A stretch of 64,000 nucleotides of DNA from the NCBI GenBank assembly GCA_000231825.2, contig JH720349.1, positions 327,763 through 391,762 on the forward strand, in the 5' to 3' direction. Under the pieces are notes generated by a model. The model made no database searches. It saw nothing but the letters and a program-made list of their open reading frames with translations, and had not been told where the DNA came from. Positions 26,655 to 40,300 of the stretch are shown piece by piece. The position numbers were made by a program, and so were the translations under genes. The stretch comes from Tetrahymena elliotti 4EA. Its lineage: Eukaryota > Ciliophora > Oligohymenophorea > Hymenostomatida > Tetrahymenidae. The stretch's first letter is position 1. The number at the start of each line of letters is the position of its first letter.

Positions 26655-29600
26655 TCACTCACTAGCTTTTATTACATCATTCAGCTAAAGAATTTAAGGA
26701 TTGCCAAACAGTTTACTTTTATCCTTTTATTTTACTTCTGCGAGTGATCTTTTTTTTTCACTCTTATTTTTACTCAATGAAATATTTAATAATTCATTAT
26801 TAATATTGTTATTATTATTAGTATTTAAATCTGTTTTATTTTATTCATTATTTTCAAGGCTTTCCACAGGCTATGTTTTTGATGATATTGTTGTAGCTCC
26901 ATTAATTAAATTACTTAGGTTAATTCTATTTTTTAGAATATCAGTTTTATTTTCTATTAAGAAACTCGAAATTCTCCAATCAGAGGTATATGGTAGACTA
27001 TTTATTTAGCTAATTAGCTATTTATTGTATTCATCTTCATCATCGTCTTAGACAATCACAACTTTAGAGACTTCAATACTATGGCTAGAAGGTATTTACT
27101 TTTCTATTTCTTGAATAAATTTATTTCCACTTTCTTACTTTTTATTAACTCTTTCTGTAGGGGAAGATATTTCTTTTGATTTCTTTTTTGTATTTGATTT
27201 GAGTTTTTTGTATTAAGGTGGAATCCTGAGTAAATCAGGATCTTCCTTCAAATCAATGTTATCAACTTAAATTGAAATAGCTAGCCCAGATTCATTACAT
27301 TCTTCTTCAGAACTAGTCATATGCTATGACTCATAAACAGAACCACTAGTTTTGAGCATAATTTCATTCTTTTTATCTAAATCTGTTAGAGATTTACTTT
27401 GTTCTGTAATTGTTATGCTTTTAGTTTCTATTTTTTCTTCAATAATATCATCTTAATTACAATTTTCAGGGCATTCACTTTACTGCGATTCAAAAATTTC
27501 TTCTGTCAACTCTTCATCTTCATTAGCCTTAATATTTGTATCTGAATTACTTTTTGATTTCTTTTTTTGGAATTAATTTTATTAATACTTTCTTTTAAAC
27601 TATTTGTCTTTCTAAAGATTACTGCTATTTTTTTATTTTTTATTCTTATTTGAAGCAGCATCTTAATTAGTCTAAAGCTATTCTTATTACTAATCTTTTA
27701 AGCTAAGTAGATTTGAAGCAGTTAAAGCTATTGGCTGACTTTTTAATATTCCACCTGAAAATAAAGTTTTACCAAGCTCATTTTGTTAGCTTTTATCATT
27801 CAAATTTACAGTTTTTTATAAATTAGTCAAAGGAAGACAGAGTTCAGGATTGTTATAAGTGGAGCTAAATCTATGAATATTCTTTTGATAGAGTTCATTC
27901 TGCTCAATAGCTTTTTACTCATCTTCAAATTCCTCATTTTAAGGCAATAATTGTTAGTTTTAAATATTTATCGAATTAGTATTGTCTTCAGTTTGATTAA
28001 AAGCTTAAAGTAAATTCTTTTTGGCAAAGTCATTTTTATCTTTACCCTTCAAATTGCTTTCTTATCCTTCACTTATTTTTCTAGTTGGAAGATTTTTAAT
28101 TTCATAATTATTTTAGTCTTCATCAAATTCTGTTTTAAAAATTATATTTGTGTTTTTTAATAGAATATCTTATTTCTTTTGAATTTTTGCAGGCAATTTT
28201 GAAAAATCTAAACCCATTTATGCTTTATTTTTTTTGTCTGATTGTGAGTTTAAGTTTTATTAGCTTTTCTTTTCATTACTGGCTGATCTATTTTATTTGT
28301 TTTCATTACTAAAACCACTTTTTTATGGATTCTTTCTAGGATTTGGTGAAATAATATTTTAAACTAATTGATTATTGTTTGTAGTTGATGGTTTTTTTGT
28401 GAGTGAATTTCTCTCAAGACTATTACTTTTTCCTTCAACTTTTAAATTAACCCCATTATTTATACTGTTGCTATTAACTATTTACTGATGACTTGTCTTT
28501 GCACTGTAATTTATTTTATTTACCAATGGTGACTAATTTCTAGAATTGGATTTAGATGGAGTTGGACCAGTAAATTACTGATGATGTAATTATTTTTTGG
28601 TTGTTTTTGCTTATGATAGCGATTACTAAGGCTAATATCCTTAATTTATAGAAATTTAAAGAGTATTTGAAGGGTTTGTTTGTGCAATTTAAGTTTATAA
28701 AGAATATTAGAGTATGTTAGAAGGTATCAAAGAAATCTTTGATTTTGTTTATTATACATGAGAAGAAGCTGTTTCTTAGCTTGTATCTCTATGATTTTTA
28801 AACACAGGTGGAGGTGGAGAATGGTGGTAGTTAGCTCTTGTGGAATTTCCAGTTATTTTTTATATTGGTTAGCTATTGCTTGAATTCGTTTAAATATCCT
28901 AGCAGAAACTATCTTTATTTTACAAATATTACTATTACATAACAATTTTTTTCTTTCTTTCAGATTTATCAATTTAAATAATAGAATTAGCTTCATTACT
29001 AATAATCAGATCTTCACTATTATTACTTGATTAATTTATTTGAACAGAATTTTATTTGTAATTAACTGCTGCTACAGACTATCTTTTATTTATAATACTA
29101 TAGCTATTTCTAATGTAGCTTTTTTAGTTGCTAAGTGGAGATTATTATTGCAACTATGGAGAATTTAATATTTACATTTAACAATTTTTGTTATTTGATT
29201 AATTACTTCCATTGCTCTTCTTTACACTCATGTTACCACTTCTGTGTGTCATTACTTAAGAAGGACTTTATGATTGAAATTTAGTTTTTTTGTTCTTTGG
29301 AGCATAATATGCATATTAAGAATAATCAATATTAGTTTAATCATCGTCATTTTATATGGAACTTTGTTAAGTAAGATATTACAAACAAGTTGTTTATTAT
29401 TAGTTTATATTAAGTTACTGATGCTAATTAGTATTACTATTTTAACGTCTACTAGTTTAAATGCTTCCTTTAGTATTTATTGAGTTTATGCTATTTATAG
29501 TTTAACAATTTTATTGAAATTGCATTGGTTTGTTAGATTCACCAGAAAAGAGACTTGATCTCCTCTTATTATTTATATTAATATATTTTTCTTTTTTCTA

Positions 29601-32199
29601 AGCAGGAGTATTTCTGCAACGAGGATCATTTTCTTTATTTTAGCATGAACCATTAGCAACGCTATTTTTGAATAGAACAGTTGAGAGCTTACTCATTACA
29701 GATAATTTACTATTTTCTGGCTTGATAGATGCATTAATATCATCATTATCATCCTCAGATCTTATTCTCTTTTACACCTTGAAATCATCTTCATTACTTT
29801 TATATCAAAAAATTATTAAATAATCATCCAAGTTAATATTTAAAATTTAATCAAATTTCTCTCTAAAATGTATTTTTTTGTTTTCTTTTAAATGAAATTT
29901 ACTTTAAGCCACCTTGATCAGTAATATTGTATAGATCGTTAGAGTTTGGATAGTGAATTGATGTGTTATTAGGAAGCAGATCAAAATTAGGAATTGTATT
30001 TTAAATCTAATTTTTGTTTTTAGGAGATTAATTTATTGAAACAGTAACAAATCTTTGTTAACTTGACTTATAATTTTTTTAATGAGCTCTTGATGTATTT
30101 ATATTACTTTTAGATGGAGAGTTACTGACATTCTAAGTTAAAAGCTATTCAATTCCAGTAGTATTTTTGTTGTTATTTAAAGCAAACTTATTTGGATTAC
30201 TTGAATTGTTCTGAATGGCTTATGCTATATTATTATTACTTATGCTGTTGTTAGGTGATTTTAAATTGGAAGGTTAATATATTCTTGTTGAATCTTTTGT
30301 TCTTCTTGTTGAATTGATATTACTTATATTTTACACAGAAGTAATATCAAGCTCCTCCACTATTTGATGTGATCTATTAGTAACACCACTATATATGCTA
30401 CTACTCCTTTATTTTAGAAGACTTATTATTTTTGGTAAGCGAATACTGTTGTTGTTATTATTTAATTATCCATTATTTGGATTTATACTAATGTTATTCC
30501 CACTACCTGCTGTAATACTATTATTTAAGTAAGAATTTTAATATTATTGATGAGAATTTGCATGGTATGATGGTTACTATTAAATTCCACTCACATTAGA
30601 ACGACTACTTCTTTTAGCATTATAAAAATAAACGCTTGAAGTTCTTTAGGTATTTGGCCCTGAATATAGACATTTAGAGCTTTCTTCATCTGAATTAAGA
30701 GCACAGTTAGGATGAGTTGATTAAGAAGTAGATTAATAAAATAGTATATTTTAAGAGTTTAAATGAGAGTGCTAGTCAAAAGAAACATTATTACTTAAAT
30801 AAGAATTCTAGTTATATGATGTAGATTGACTATTTGGTAATTATTATTAAAAGCTTTAGCTATTAATATTTCCTGAATAACCATTTTTGCTTTCTCTTCT
30901 TTTTATCAATTTAGATAATTAGGTTGAACCAGGATTAGTGCTAGTATTTGAAGCAGAAGTTGATGATACACCATGTACTTATCCTTGGTAGGTAGGAGAT
31001 TACTGCTATTAATTTAAAGGAGGTGGAGGTTATTTAGAGTAACTTTTTGATTATCCACCTTAGGTATTTTGTGCCTATTAAAGAGCAATCTAGCTATGTT
31101 TATAGTTAGAAAGATGTACAGAGTATCTGCTTTAATATTTACTTGATTTGTTAGGAGTTTTAGCGGGTAATGCTATAGAATTATGGATCATAAGGCTTGT
31201 ATCTACATTACTGCAATTTATATCTGTAGTCTATGAATTAGCTTAAATTTGCTAAGCTTGTGGAAGTAAGAAATTAATATTATTTGATTGAGATTTTCTT
31301 TGATTGTGCTTAGGACTAGATGACTCATCAATCATTTAGCTGACTTGTGTCAAATTTATAACTTAGGGTATGAATTTACTTGTACCACTATTAACTATCA
31401 AATCATTCTTATTAATTAGAGAAGCCCTTAAGTCTGATTGTTTAGAATAAAAGATACTTTTAAGTCGACATTAAGAACCAATTTCTATATTCTTAACAAC
31501 AAAATCATCATTTACATCTTTAAAGAAACTTTTTAAATCAACAATCAGATTAACCCATTTATCTTTTAATAAAAAATCACTGGGTGCATGAAAAACATAG
31601 ACTGGATTTGAGTTATTTTAAGCACTGCTTATATTATTCTAAGTTAAGTTATTGCTAAAATTAAGACTTCCTGACTACTTTTATAAATACTATTGCTAAT
31701 TTTAATTATTTATACTTTGACCTCCTAAAATAGAAGGTATTAGTAGACTTTTATCTTAACTATTTTATGCTAGATAACACTCATCATTATTTTACAGAAA
31801 TTTACTATCCTGTGAATACTGCTAAGATAATAATTATTTAAAAGCTACTGTCCCATTATTATTCCCATTTGCAGGAATTAGTTCATCAGCAAATGATTAG
31901 GGTTATTGATTATTTGTTATTTATGTATTTTCTTCTGATTTATGTTTGCGATTTACTTAACTTAATCCCTTCTCAGCTTAACTTGCACCTAAAATGGAAG
32001 AATGTGCTCCTACTTGCTAAAGTATGCTAGAATTTAACTCAAATCTTGCTCCTGGATATATCTTGAGTCTAAGTATTTAATCTTTGCTGCTAACTGCAGT
32101 AATATCTAAAGATATTTTATGAATATACACCTAAAATACTAAAGTCTGTGCCTTTAGATTATTGATTTATAGCTAAACCTTAAGTTGTTTTGTGTTCAT
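26655..32199 (-). CDS. CFAP20-domain-containing protein with long Q/N/S-rich tail (1812 aa)
   Basis: Starts MNTKQLKVQLQINNLKAQ at 32199 and runs to TGA 26655-26657 with one intron (29797-29902); the spliced length is an exact multiple of three. The N-terminal 300 residues resemble the CFAP20 (CFA20) domain: TLVFQVYIHKISLDITAVSS matches its beta strands, and WVNLIVDLKSFF followed by IEIGSQCRLKSIFYSK matches the conserved end. An insert of about 130 Q/N-rich residues sits between these halves. CFAP20 itself is a ciliary doublet-microtubule inner-junction protein; larger relatives (CFAP20DC type) are poorly known. The remaining 1500 residues are low-complexity Asn/Ser/Gln with PPPPL, PPPPV and many SP/TP sites, then acidic and basic stretches. 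A ciliary role is inferred from the domain only. The first about 60 residues of the usual domain are missing, so an upstream exon may have been overlooked. Confidence 0.78.
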
Positions 32200-32302
32200 T
32201 TGTCCTTCATTTATGCTTAAAATATAACCTTTTTTATTTAAAAATGAAAAATTTTATTCATTAAAAATAAAATATATATTGATTTTGAAAGGATCATTTA
32301 AT

Positions 32303-33303
32303 TCATGTTAATAAAACAAAATATGAAAAAGTTTCAACTTGCTTTTAATTTAAAATCATTAACTGATAATAAAATAATAATATTTTCACTAAAATATTTA
32401 TTTTAGGAGAATATTTTCTTTCATTTTTGTTTATTTATTAACTTAACAGCCTTAAAAATAAAAGGAGTTTACTTTTAATCTATTTGTTAAAGGTTTTCTT
32501 AATTGTGTTTATTTTATAGCTGCTTTATCCAGGTTTTACTTCATCTTCTGTTTGATAATCTTTTGTATTTAGAAAAAAATAAAACATTAAGATGACATGA
32601 TAAATATTTTATTTCAATAATAAAATAAATGATTTGCTAAAAAGAACATTTTTCTTATCAAATAAACCCTTTTGATGAAAAAATGAGATAAATTTCAATC
32701 AAAAAATCAGCTAAAGCAAATAAAGTAAAGAAGTCATAAATATACTTTTAGCCTCGAAAAGCTCATTTAACTAAAATGCTGGCTCTTCTGCATCCTACTG
32801 TTAAGAGGACTCTTTAACTCCACCATTAAAGTGATTTGAATCCTCTTTAATGCTATTCATTTACTTTTGATCCACCAAATAATAATTTATTAATTAATGT
32901 ATATTAAGTACATACGCAATGTAAAAATATTAATTAATTCTCAAAATAATTGTGATTCTTGTTAATATCATAAACAGTAACAAAAAATAGTTTGTTAACA
33001 ACTAAATTTTGCATAACTATCAGGTTTTATTTATTTTTCTGATTATTGTTCATACATTTTCTTAATGAATATGTATGTTAATCTATACTATATTAAAAGC
33101 AAACATATATCATCATACATACCTTGTAAAATCACCATTAAATCCTTCTGATTTTCAATTGTTTTTAACATTTCTTTACTTTATTCATTTATTTTATATC
33201 TCATATTCTGTTTATTGATTGCTTTCATAGTAAATCTTATACCTTAATTGAATATCCATTTATTCCCATAAATAACCTGGGAATGCATTTTACGACTAAT
33301 CAT
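32303..33303 (-). CDS. Tentative small three-exon gene, function unknown
   Basis: Three protein-like blocks on the minus strand are separated by intron-like sequence. Block 1 (33303 to about 33127) begins MISRKMHSQVIYGNKWIFNQ and continues into a Lys/Glu/Gln-rich helix. Block 2 (about 32875-32750) reads KEDSNHFNGGVKESSQQQDA then EEPAFQLNELFEAK and ends at a GTATAT donor. Block 3 (from about 32552) begins YQTEDEVKPGQSSYK and stays open to TGA 32303-32305, though its last 60 codons are compositionally poor. Splice sites are ambiguous, and the order of blocks 1 and 2 needs a phase-2 junction. I recognise no family. It lies 104 bp upstream of the CFAP20-domain gene on the same strand. Its blocks do not resemble the missing part of that domain, so I keep it separate. 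Confidence 0.4.
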
Positions 33304-34336
33304 TAAACAATAAGATGAAATTAATACAGAAAAAAATCATGAATATTTTTTATTTTAATTACTGAGAAGACTAATTATTTTTTCTTCAAAATTATAAAAT
33401 GAAAAATAAATAATTCATTTTATTGCATATTTAATAAGCCTATTTATTTATTCAGACTAAAATATTTTTATTCCAGTCGCTTTTTTATCAATTTTTCTCA
33501 CTCTTAAAAATTTGTATTAATTGAAATTAAATAAAAAGAGACTAAAATGTATTTGGTTGGGAAAAGATTTTATTTTAATGGATGAATTTGTAAATATTTG
33601 AATGAAAGTTATGAAAATTAAAAACTAAAAATTGAAGGCAATTTTATGAAAGAAAGTAAAAAAATAGGGCAGAGTAGTCTACCAAAAGTATTTACTCTTG
33701 AGGTAGTTATGGCTATAAATTAATAATATATATTGTAGTTAATAAAATTCAAAACGAAAAATTAATTCAAAATTTAAGTTCATAAATATATAAATATTCA
33801 ACGCCTAATTTTTGAATGGTTAATCAATTAAATACGAAATTGAAAAAAGAAAGAAATAAAGGAATGTGAAAATGTATGTGAATCAATATTAAAAATTTGA
33901 TTTGTATCGATTATGAATCTATCTATCTATCTTTCTATTTATCTATCAATAAATGTAGATAGATACTTCAAAAATTTACCCAATAACTCAAAAGAGGTGA
34001 TGTAAATTATTAAAAAAATTAATCAAATCAAAACAAGAATTCTTAAATTAATTGTTAAATGACTTTCAAATAATGTTAATTAAATCAGAAGCAAAGCAAA
34101 TCTATTCAATTTAATTAATTTTAATTAAATTTACAAAATTTATTATTTTTGTTAAACAATATATTGACTTAGTTAGTATATTTTGTAAGCAAGCAACAAA
34201 CAAACTAACATTTACAAGCGGAATTTCAAAAGCCATTTCAAAGCATTGAAATACATCCAGCCTTACTATATTAGCATTCTTAGCAACTTAGATTTAAAAA
34301 AACATTCTATTCGATTTTATTATATAATTACTGATC
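33304..34336. other. Divergent promoter region
   Basis: Lies between the tentative minus-strand gene and the giant plus-strand gene and should hold both promoters. It carries a TCTA-type microsatellite (about 33917-33966) but no coding frame. Confidence 0.45.
33917..33966. repeat. TCTA microsatellite with inverted partner
   Basis: TCTATCTATCTATC and TTTATCTATC are followed after a short A/T loop by GTAGATAGATAC, so the tract can fold back on itself as a hairpin. Confidence 0.65.
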
Positions 34337-37300
34337 ATGAGGTAAAAAAAGGGATAAGATCTTACTCAATAATTAAATTTTAACGTTAATGTAAATTAGC
34401 AAAGATATGAACAGCTAGATTATAACCAGCAAAATTATCAAGCTCTTAAAAATAGTTAAAGATTATCAGATTTTAGTCATTAATAAAATGAAACTAATCG
34501 CATGCAACACAGTTAAAGTTATTATAAAAACGAAGGGCCTTTATCTATGATAACTTCTTCTCAATTTTCATAACCCTTTGTTAGTGATTAACAATTAGCA
34601 TATTAAAAACCTTCAGCTATCTAAGGAAGAAAAATTGACTCATAGCAATAAGTGCAAGTGAGTTTTAGGTAATCTCTGAACCCATAACCAAATAGTAATT
34701 TTTAAAATAAATTCCTTTAGTTTAGTAGTAAATAATATAAAATATAAAATCAATAGTGTTCTTCTAAAACCAATAAGTCGCCATGCAATTTAACCCAATT
34801 TAGCTAAGAGAAAAAGGTTTTTAAAATCCAGTTTGTTAAAGTTCAATTCAAACTTAAGTAATATAGACTAACAATAATAGTTAGTATTCAGGCAGTTCGA
34901 ATAGCTCTTCTATTTAGATGAAAAAGAAATATTCTTATGGTAAAGAAGATTAATAAATCTTAGCAACTAACAACTAAGTCATCAACATTGATCAACAACA
35001 ATAGAATCATTAAAATTTTCAAAAGTGAGTTAGTTAATTATTTAAAATGAAATTAATTTTTATTAATTAGATTTAAGTTAATTGTTTGATAATTATGAAC
35101 TTTTAACTAAAATTAGGAAGAAGAGACCAACATCATCTTTAAACTAAAACTAATTGAAAACAATTTATGAAGACATTAAAAAAACAGCAGCAAGAAAGCC
35201 AAGATCAGCTAGCAATACTCCATAAAAAGATAGGAGCTATAGAGAAAAGAGTAGTAGAAGTGCAAGTAAAAAAAAGCATGAAGAAAAAAGTCAAAAAAAA
35301 TTGTCTTAGACATTAGAAATAAAGACTGGTAATAAAATTAATAATGAGAATTAAGAGAATGAAGCCGTTAGAAATGAAAATAATTCAGATAAGAATCTTA
35401 TGTAATAAACTTCAGCTAGGAGAAAGAAAAAATCATCGAATTCTCTTCATATAAAACCTGTTTCTAAATTAAATGAGCCATTTTAACCTTAATAAAACTC
35501 TAACTCTAAATCAAAATCGCCAGGAAAAGTTGGTAAACATTCATTACATAATGGTGTTTAGCATAATATGAGTAATGGAAAAGTTTTAGGTGAAAAGAAT
35601 TTCAATTCTCCTTAAAAAGCTGGTAAAGGAGTTAGTACAACAAAAAGCCCAGAAGATAAACAAAAGAAGAAAAAGAAAACTAGTGTTTCAAAATCCAAAA
35701 GTAAACCAAGATTAAATCATGCAAAATCTACTTCTTAGTTACTAGTAAGTCATCATCAATAATAATCTCATAGTTAGTCAATATAAAATGAAATACCTAA
35801 GCACTAAACAATTAGTACTCAAAATCTAAAAGAAATTGATAGCTTCATCAAAAAGAATGCATAAAAGATTTAATGTAATTTAAAATATTTTAGTAAAAAA
35901 ACAAAGGTTTTAAAAAAATTAATTAAATTAAGTTGAACAGTTTATGAAGAAGTAAGAAGAGATTGAAGAAAAATTAAAAAACAAATAGGAAGAAGAGAAA
36001 AGGAAGATACAAAATGAATAAATTAGAAAAGAAAACCTTGTCAAGTTTTGCAAGTTAAAAAAGGCTAATGAAAATATTTAAAACAATCAAAACATTCACA
36101 TGAACAGCATTTAGATACAGCAAAAGTATGCTTGGGGAACAAATTAGTAAAGAATAAAGATGCATTCAATCATATAAAATTAATTATTTTCTTAGTAATA
36201 ATAACCATAACCACATCAATAGTCTATTGAGAGATAATTATTTAACAATACTTATGCCTTCTAAAAAGGACAATTCTAAAATATGGAAGATGATTTGCTT
36301 GAGAAAGAGAAAAAGAGGAGATAACAATCAGGATTATCTTTTTTAAATAATTTTAATGAATAAATTATTAAAAAAAAAGTAGAATGTAAAATTTTTTAAT
36401 AATTTTAAAAGTGTAAATTTAAATTATTCTTTATGAAAAAGATGAAAAAAGCAAGCAAGAATAAATAGCTAAAAGCGATCTGAATGATGATATCAGTAAA
36501 AGTAATTTTTATTATATTTTAAAAGTATTAAATGGATTTTTTAGAAAAAATAGTTGCCCCATTAAATCATGAAGAAATAAAGAAATTTATGATTCTTAAA
36601 AAAAGAAGATTAGAAAATGAAAACAAAAAGAGGTAGGAATAGCAAAAAGAAAGACAAGAAAGGTTAAAAAATAATTTACACATTTTAGATTAAGAAATCA
36701 AAAATCAAAGATAAAATAACTCTTGTTAAGTTTAACTATAATAAGATAAAGATAAGCATCCCATAAATATGAATAACTAAAATCCATAACGTTCCAAAAG
36801 TTCACAAAGAAAAAAGAAAAATCGAACAGTTTCTACCCCAAATCTTGAAAGATTTTTTAACAAAACATAAAATTTTAACTTAGGAATTAATAATTAAGAA
36901 CATTTTCTATCAAAAGATTTATCTCACAAACAGCTAGTTATAAACTATAATTAATTAGATAATTATGTTCCAAATGGCAATGCCTAAGAGTACGAAGAAG
37001 AAATGTTTTTGCAAAACAATTATTTCTCCAATACTTAATAGCAATATGCTAAAAAATATGATTAAAATAACAAATAAAATTTTGTATAAAACTATCAAAT
37101 CAGCTCCAATAATAATGCAGGAAACTCAACTGACATAAATGAAGAAAATTTTGATCTGCTAAATATGGAATTCAAAAAAATGTTCAACCTTTCTGGAAGT
37201 AAATTTTAAATTTTTTTGATCAAAATTTAAAACAAAATGAATGAATACATTTTAACAATATTTCCTCAACTCAAATTCAACTTTTAATTTTCACTCAAAT

Positions 37301-40300
37301 TATCTAATTTAAATAAATTAAAAATATTCTAAAATCAAGTATTTATAATAAAAACAAAAATATTTTAGCTTTTAGCCATAAATAAATGTTAAAAAATTTT
37401 TTTAATTCAATATTTATGTTAATTAATTAATTGAAATTTTAGATAATGACAATAAGTTGATGGAATTTTCACATAGTATTAATAAGACACAATAACTAAC
37501 TACCTAAGGTTAATCTAACAACACCCATCATAGATAAGGATCTAGTGGTAAAAAATCAAAAACTAAATAAATGGATTTTGTTAAACCAAAAAGTATAAGT
37601 ATGCATGCATCTAGTTCTGTGGGTAACTTAAAATTGGCATAGGGTTTCGACTCTTCACATTTTGGAAATATCCAAAATATGAATACATAATTTATGAAAA
37701 TGAAGGAAAATAGTAAAGAAAGAAATTCTAAAAAAGCTCGTAAGAGCTAGGGAACATCCATTTCTCCAGAGCCAAAGATTTTAAAGAAATCTAGCTCTAC
37801 TGTTTTTAAGAACGTACCTTAACAAAGTGGATTGGATAACGCTAAAAAGTTATCAATGTAATAAAAAATAGAGGGTTAAGATCAATTAATTTAAGCATCT
37901 AAAGACAAGTATATTCAAGAATTAATTAACTAAAAAAAAGATGAATTAAAGAATATGTATAATTAGATTAATGCGAGAATGAGTTTAATTAAACACAATG
38001 TAAATGTTAATGAAAATTAATAAAGGTAAAACAACTAAAATGATGTAAACTTAGATGATAATGAGGATCAAGAGTTATATGAGCAAAAATATTTTAATTA
38101 GCCTTTAAATAATAAGAGAATTTAATAAGCCATTCAATAATAGCAAGTTAACTCTAATAGCTTGGGTTCTGTTAATAGTAGTTAAAGAAGAGTTCATATT
38201 AGTAATGCTTCTCCAATTAAAGAGGAACCAGAAGAAGAAGATAAAGGACATTTTAGTAACTTACCCTTACAATAAAATAATCAAAAATCGTCTTCTACAA
38301 ATTACGTTAATAGCTTCTAATAAATATTCTAAAACAACAAGAAAGATTTTATCAATACAGATAGTAGTAATTAAACAAATAGCAATTACCCTCATGCAAT
38401 AAACAGTAATCCTAATAGTGATTCATTAAGAGCCAACTAAAATTTAAAAGAAATTTAATAAGCAAATTTTAAAAAACAAAATTTAAAAGACTCAAATAAC
38501 ATTTAATCTAATCCAAGCTCATAGCAATCAAATTTAAATATATCACCTATTCAGCAAGGTTCTGTTCATATTCCTATTAATTAAATTTAAAATAACTCTA
38601 GATAATCTATGAACTCTTAAGGAAAGGTTACTCCATCTAAATCTCTATCAGGATGTAATTTAAAATTAAAACATTTAATAAATTTATTTATTTATTTGCT
38701 TTATTAAAATTAACTAGTTTCAGCTATCGAAAGTAAAAAAGATTTACCTTTAAAATAAACTAATGAAAATAGTAATAAGATGCTAGCTCCTTCAAACACT
38801 TAATAAATATTAAATATTCCTAATTAATACAATATGAATGAATAGCAAAGCTCTCAAATGTATTCTAGAAATGAATCTTAGATTATTCCAGCAGACCCAA
38901 ATGCTCCTGTCTCTCTCAATTTAAAAGAAACTGTTCAATCTAAATCCTATCTTTCTACTAAAAATGATAACAGAGGTTCTTAAATTGCATAATAAGATAT
39001 AGAATAATCTGATATCGAAAATGGTGTGCTCTCATCTAAGGATTTACAAGTTTAATAGAATGATGAAATGCCTATTCTTCCTTTAAATATAAATTTGCAA
39101 CACCGTGTTTAGTAAATGAAGAAAAGAACTCACAATACTGATAATGAAGAAAGCTAAGATTCAACTTTGAGAAATAAAGCAGGATTTACACCTGGCTAAG
39201 ATTCATCTAATTAATAAATGCAGACAAACACGCAAAAAGATAAGAACTCAAATGGAGTGTAAGTCCCAATTACTTCTAAAACTCCTCAAAGCTCCTATAG
39301 AGAAGAAAATGACAGCAGAAATTAAATTTAAAATGCTTAAAAAGACTACACTTAGTTTGAATAATAAGAAGAGATTAAGTTAGAACTTATTAAAGAAATT
39401 GAAACTTAAAATTAAATGTCTTCCTCCAATTTTGAATCCCAAGTTTTCTAAAAAAATTTTAATAATACAAATCCTTCTCTTCAACCAATTAACCAACAAA
39501 AAGTCCCATAACACACGCCCAGTGAAATAATTTAAAATACCAATCAATCTGAAGATGGAGAAGAAATAGATGTTGACTATTTATACGATTTAGATTATGA
39601 CTAGCTGCAAGAACTTAAAGTGATTATCTTTTAGAGTGATCCTGAAAATCCTGAAATCTAAGCTCTTTCAGAACAATTAATTTTGTATGATGCAGCAGCA
39701 ACAATTATTTAAAAAGTATTTAGAGGATATTATACTAGAAAATGCATTGCTGCAATAATTGAATATCAGAGATAGCAAGATGAAGAAGAAGAACTCCTTT
39801 ATTAACAAGCTGAAAAATTCCTTGAAGAAAATTAAATAGAACCTGAAGAATTATTAGAAGGTAATCCCATCCCATTAATTTTGTAATAAAATTAACAAAA
39901 CATTCCTTATTATTCTTCAGATCAATTAAAAGAATATGAAAATAGAGAAATCTAATTCAATAAAAATGATAATAGTTAGAAATAATAAGACAGCAATCAT
40001 AATAACATAATTTCCGAGCATGAATTTCCTATTAAAATTAATGATTATCAAAATAGTAATAACAAAGAAGATAATACATTTAATAGAGAAAGTTAGGGTA
40101 ACCATCCTTTCTTCACTTCTCTATCTATACCAGAATAATCAGTTAATAATGATTTATATCATCCTAAGAATTATAATGATGATCTCATATAACCAAAGCA
40201 ATCAGATTTTATGCCTGATTTTGATTTTTATGATAAGACAGAAAAAAGTAATTTAAATTCAGCTGAGCAACAGAAATCGATGTCCTCTGGCATTAATCAA

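Noticed and set aside
26701..29483. Plus-strand hydrophobic frames (26701-27009, 29274-29483) resembling membrane proteins
   Set aside because: They lie antisense to the CFAP20-domain gene, whose frame is continuous with TAA/TAG as Gln.
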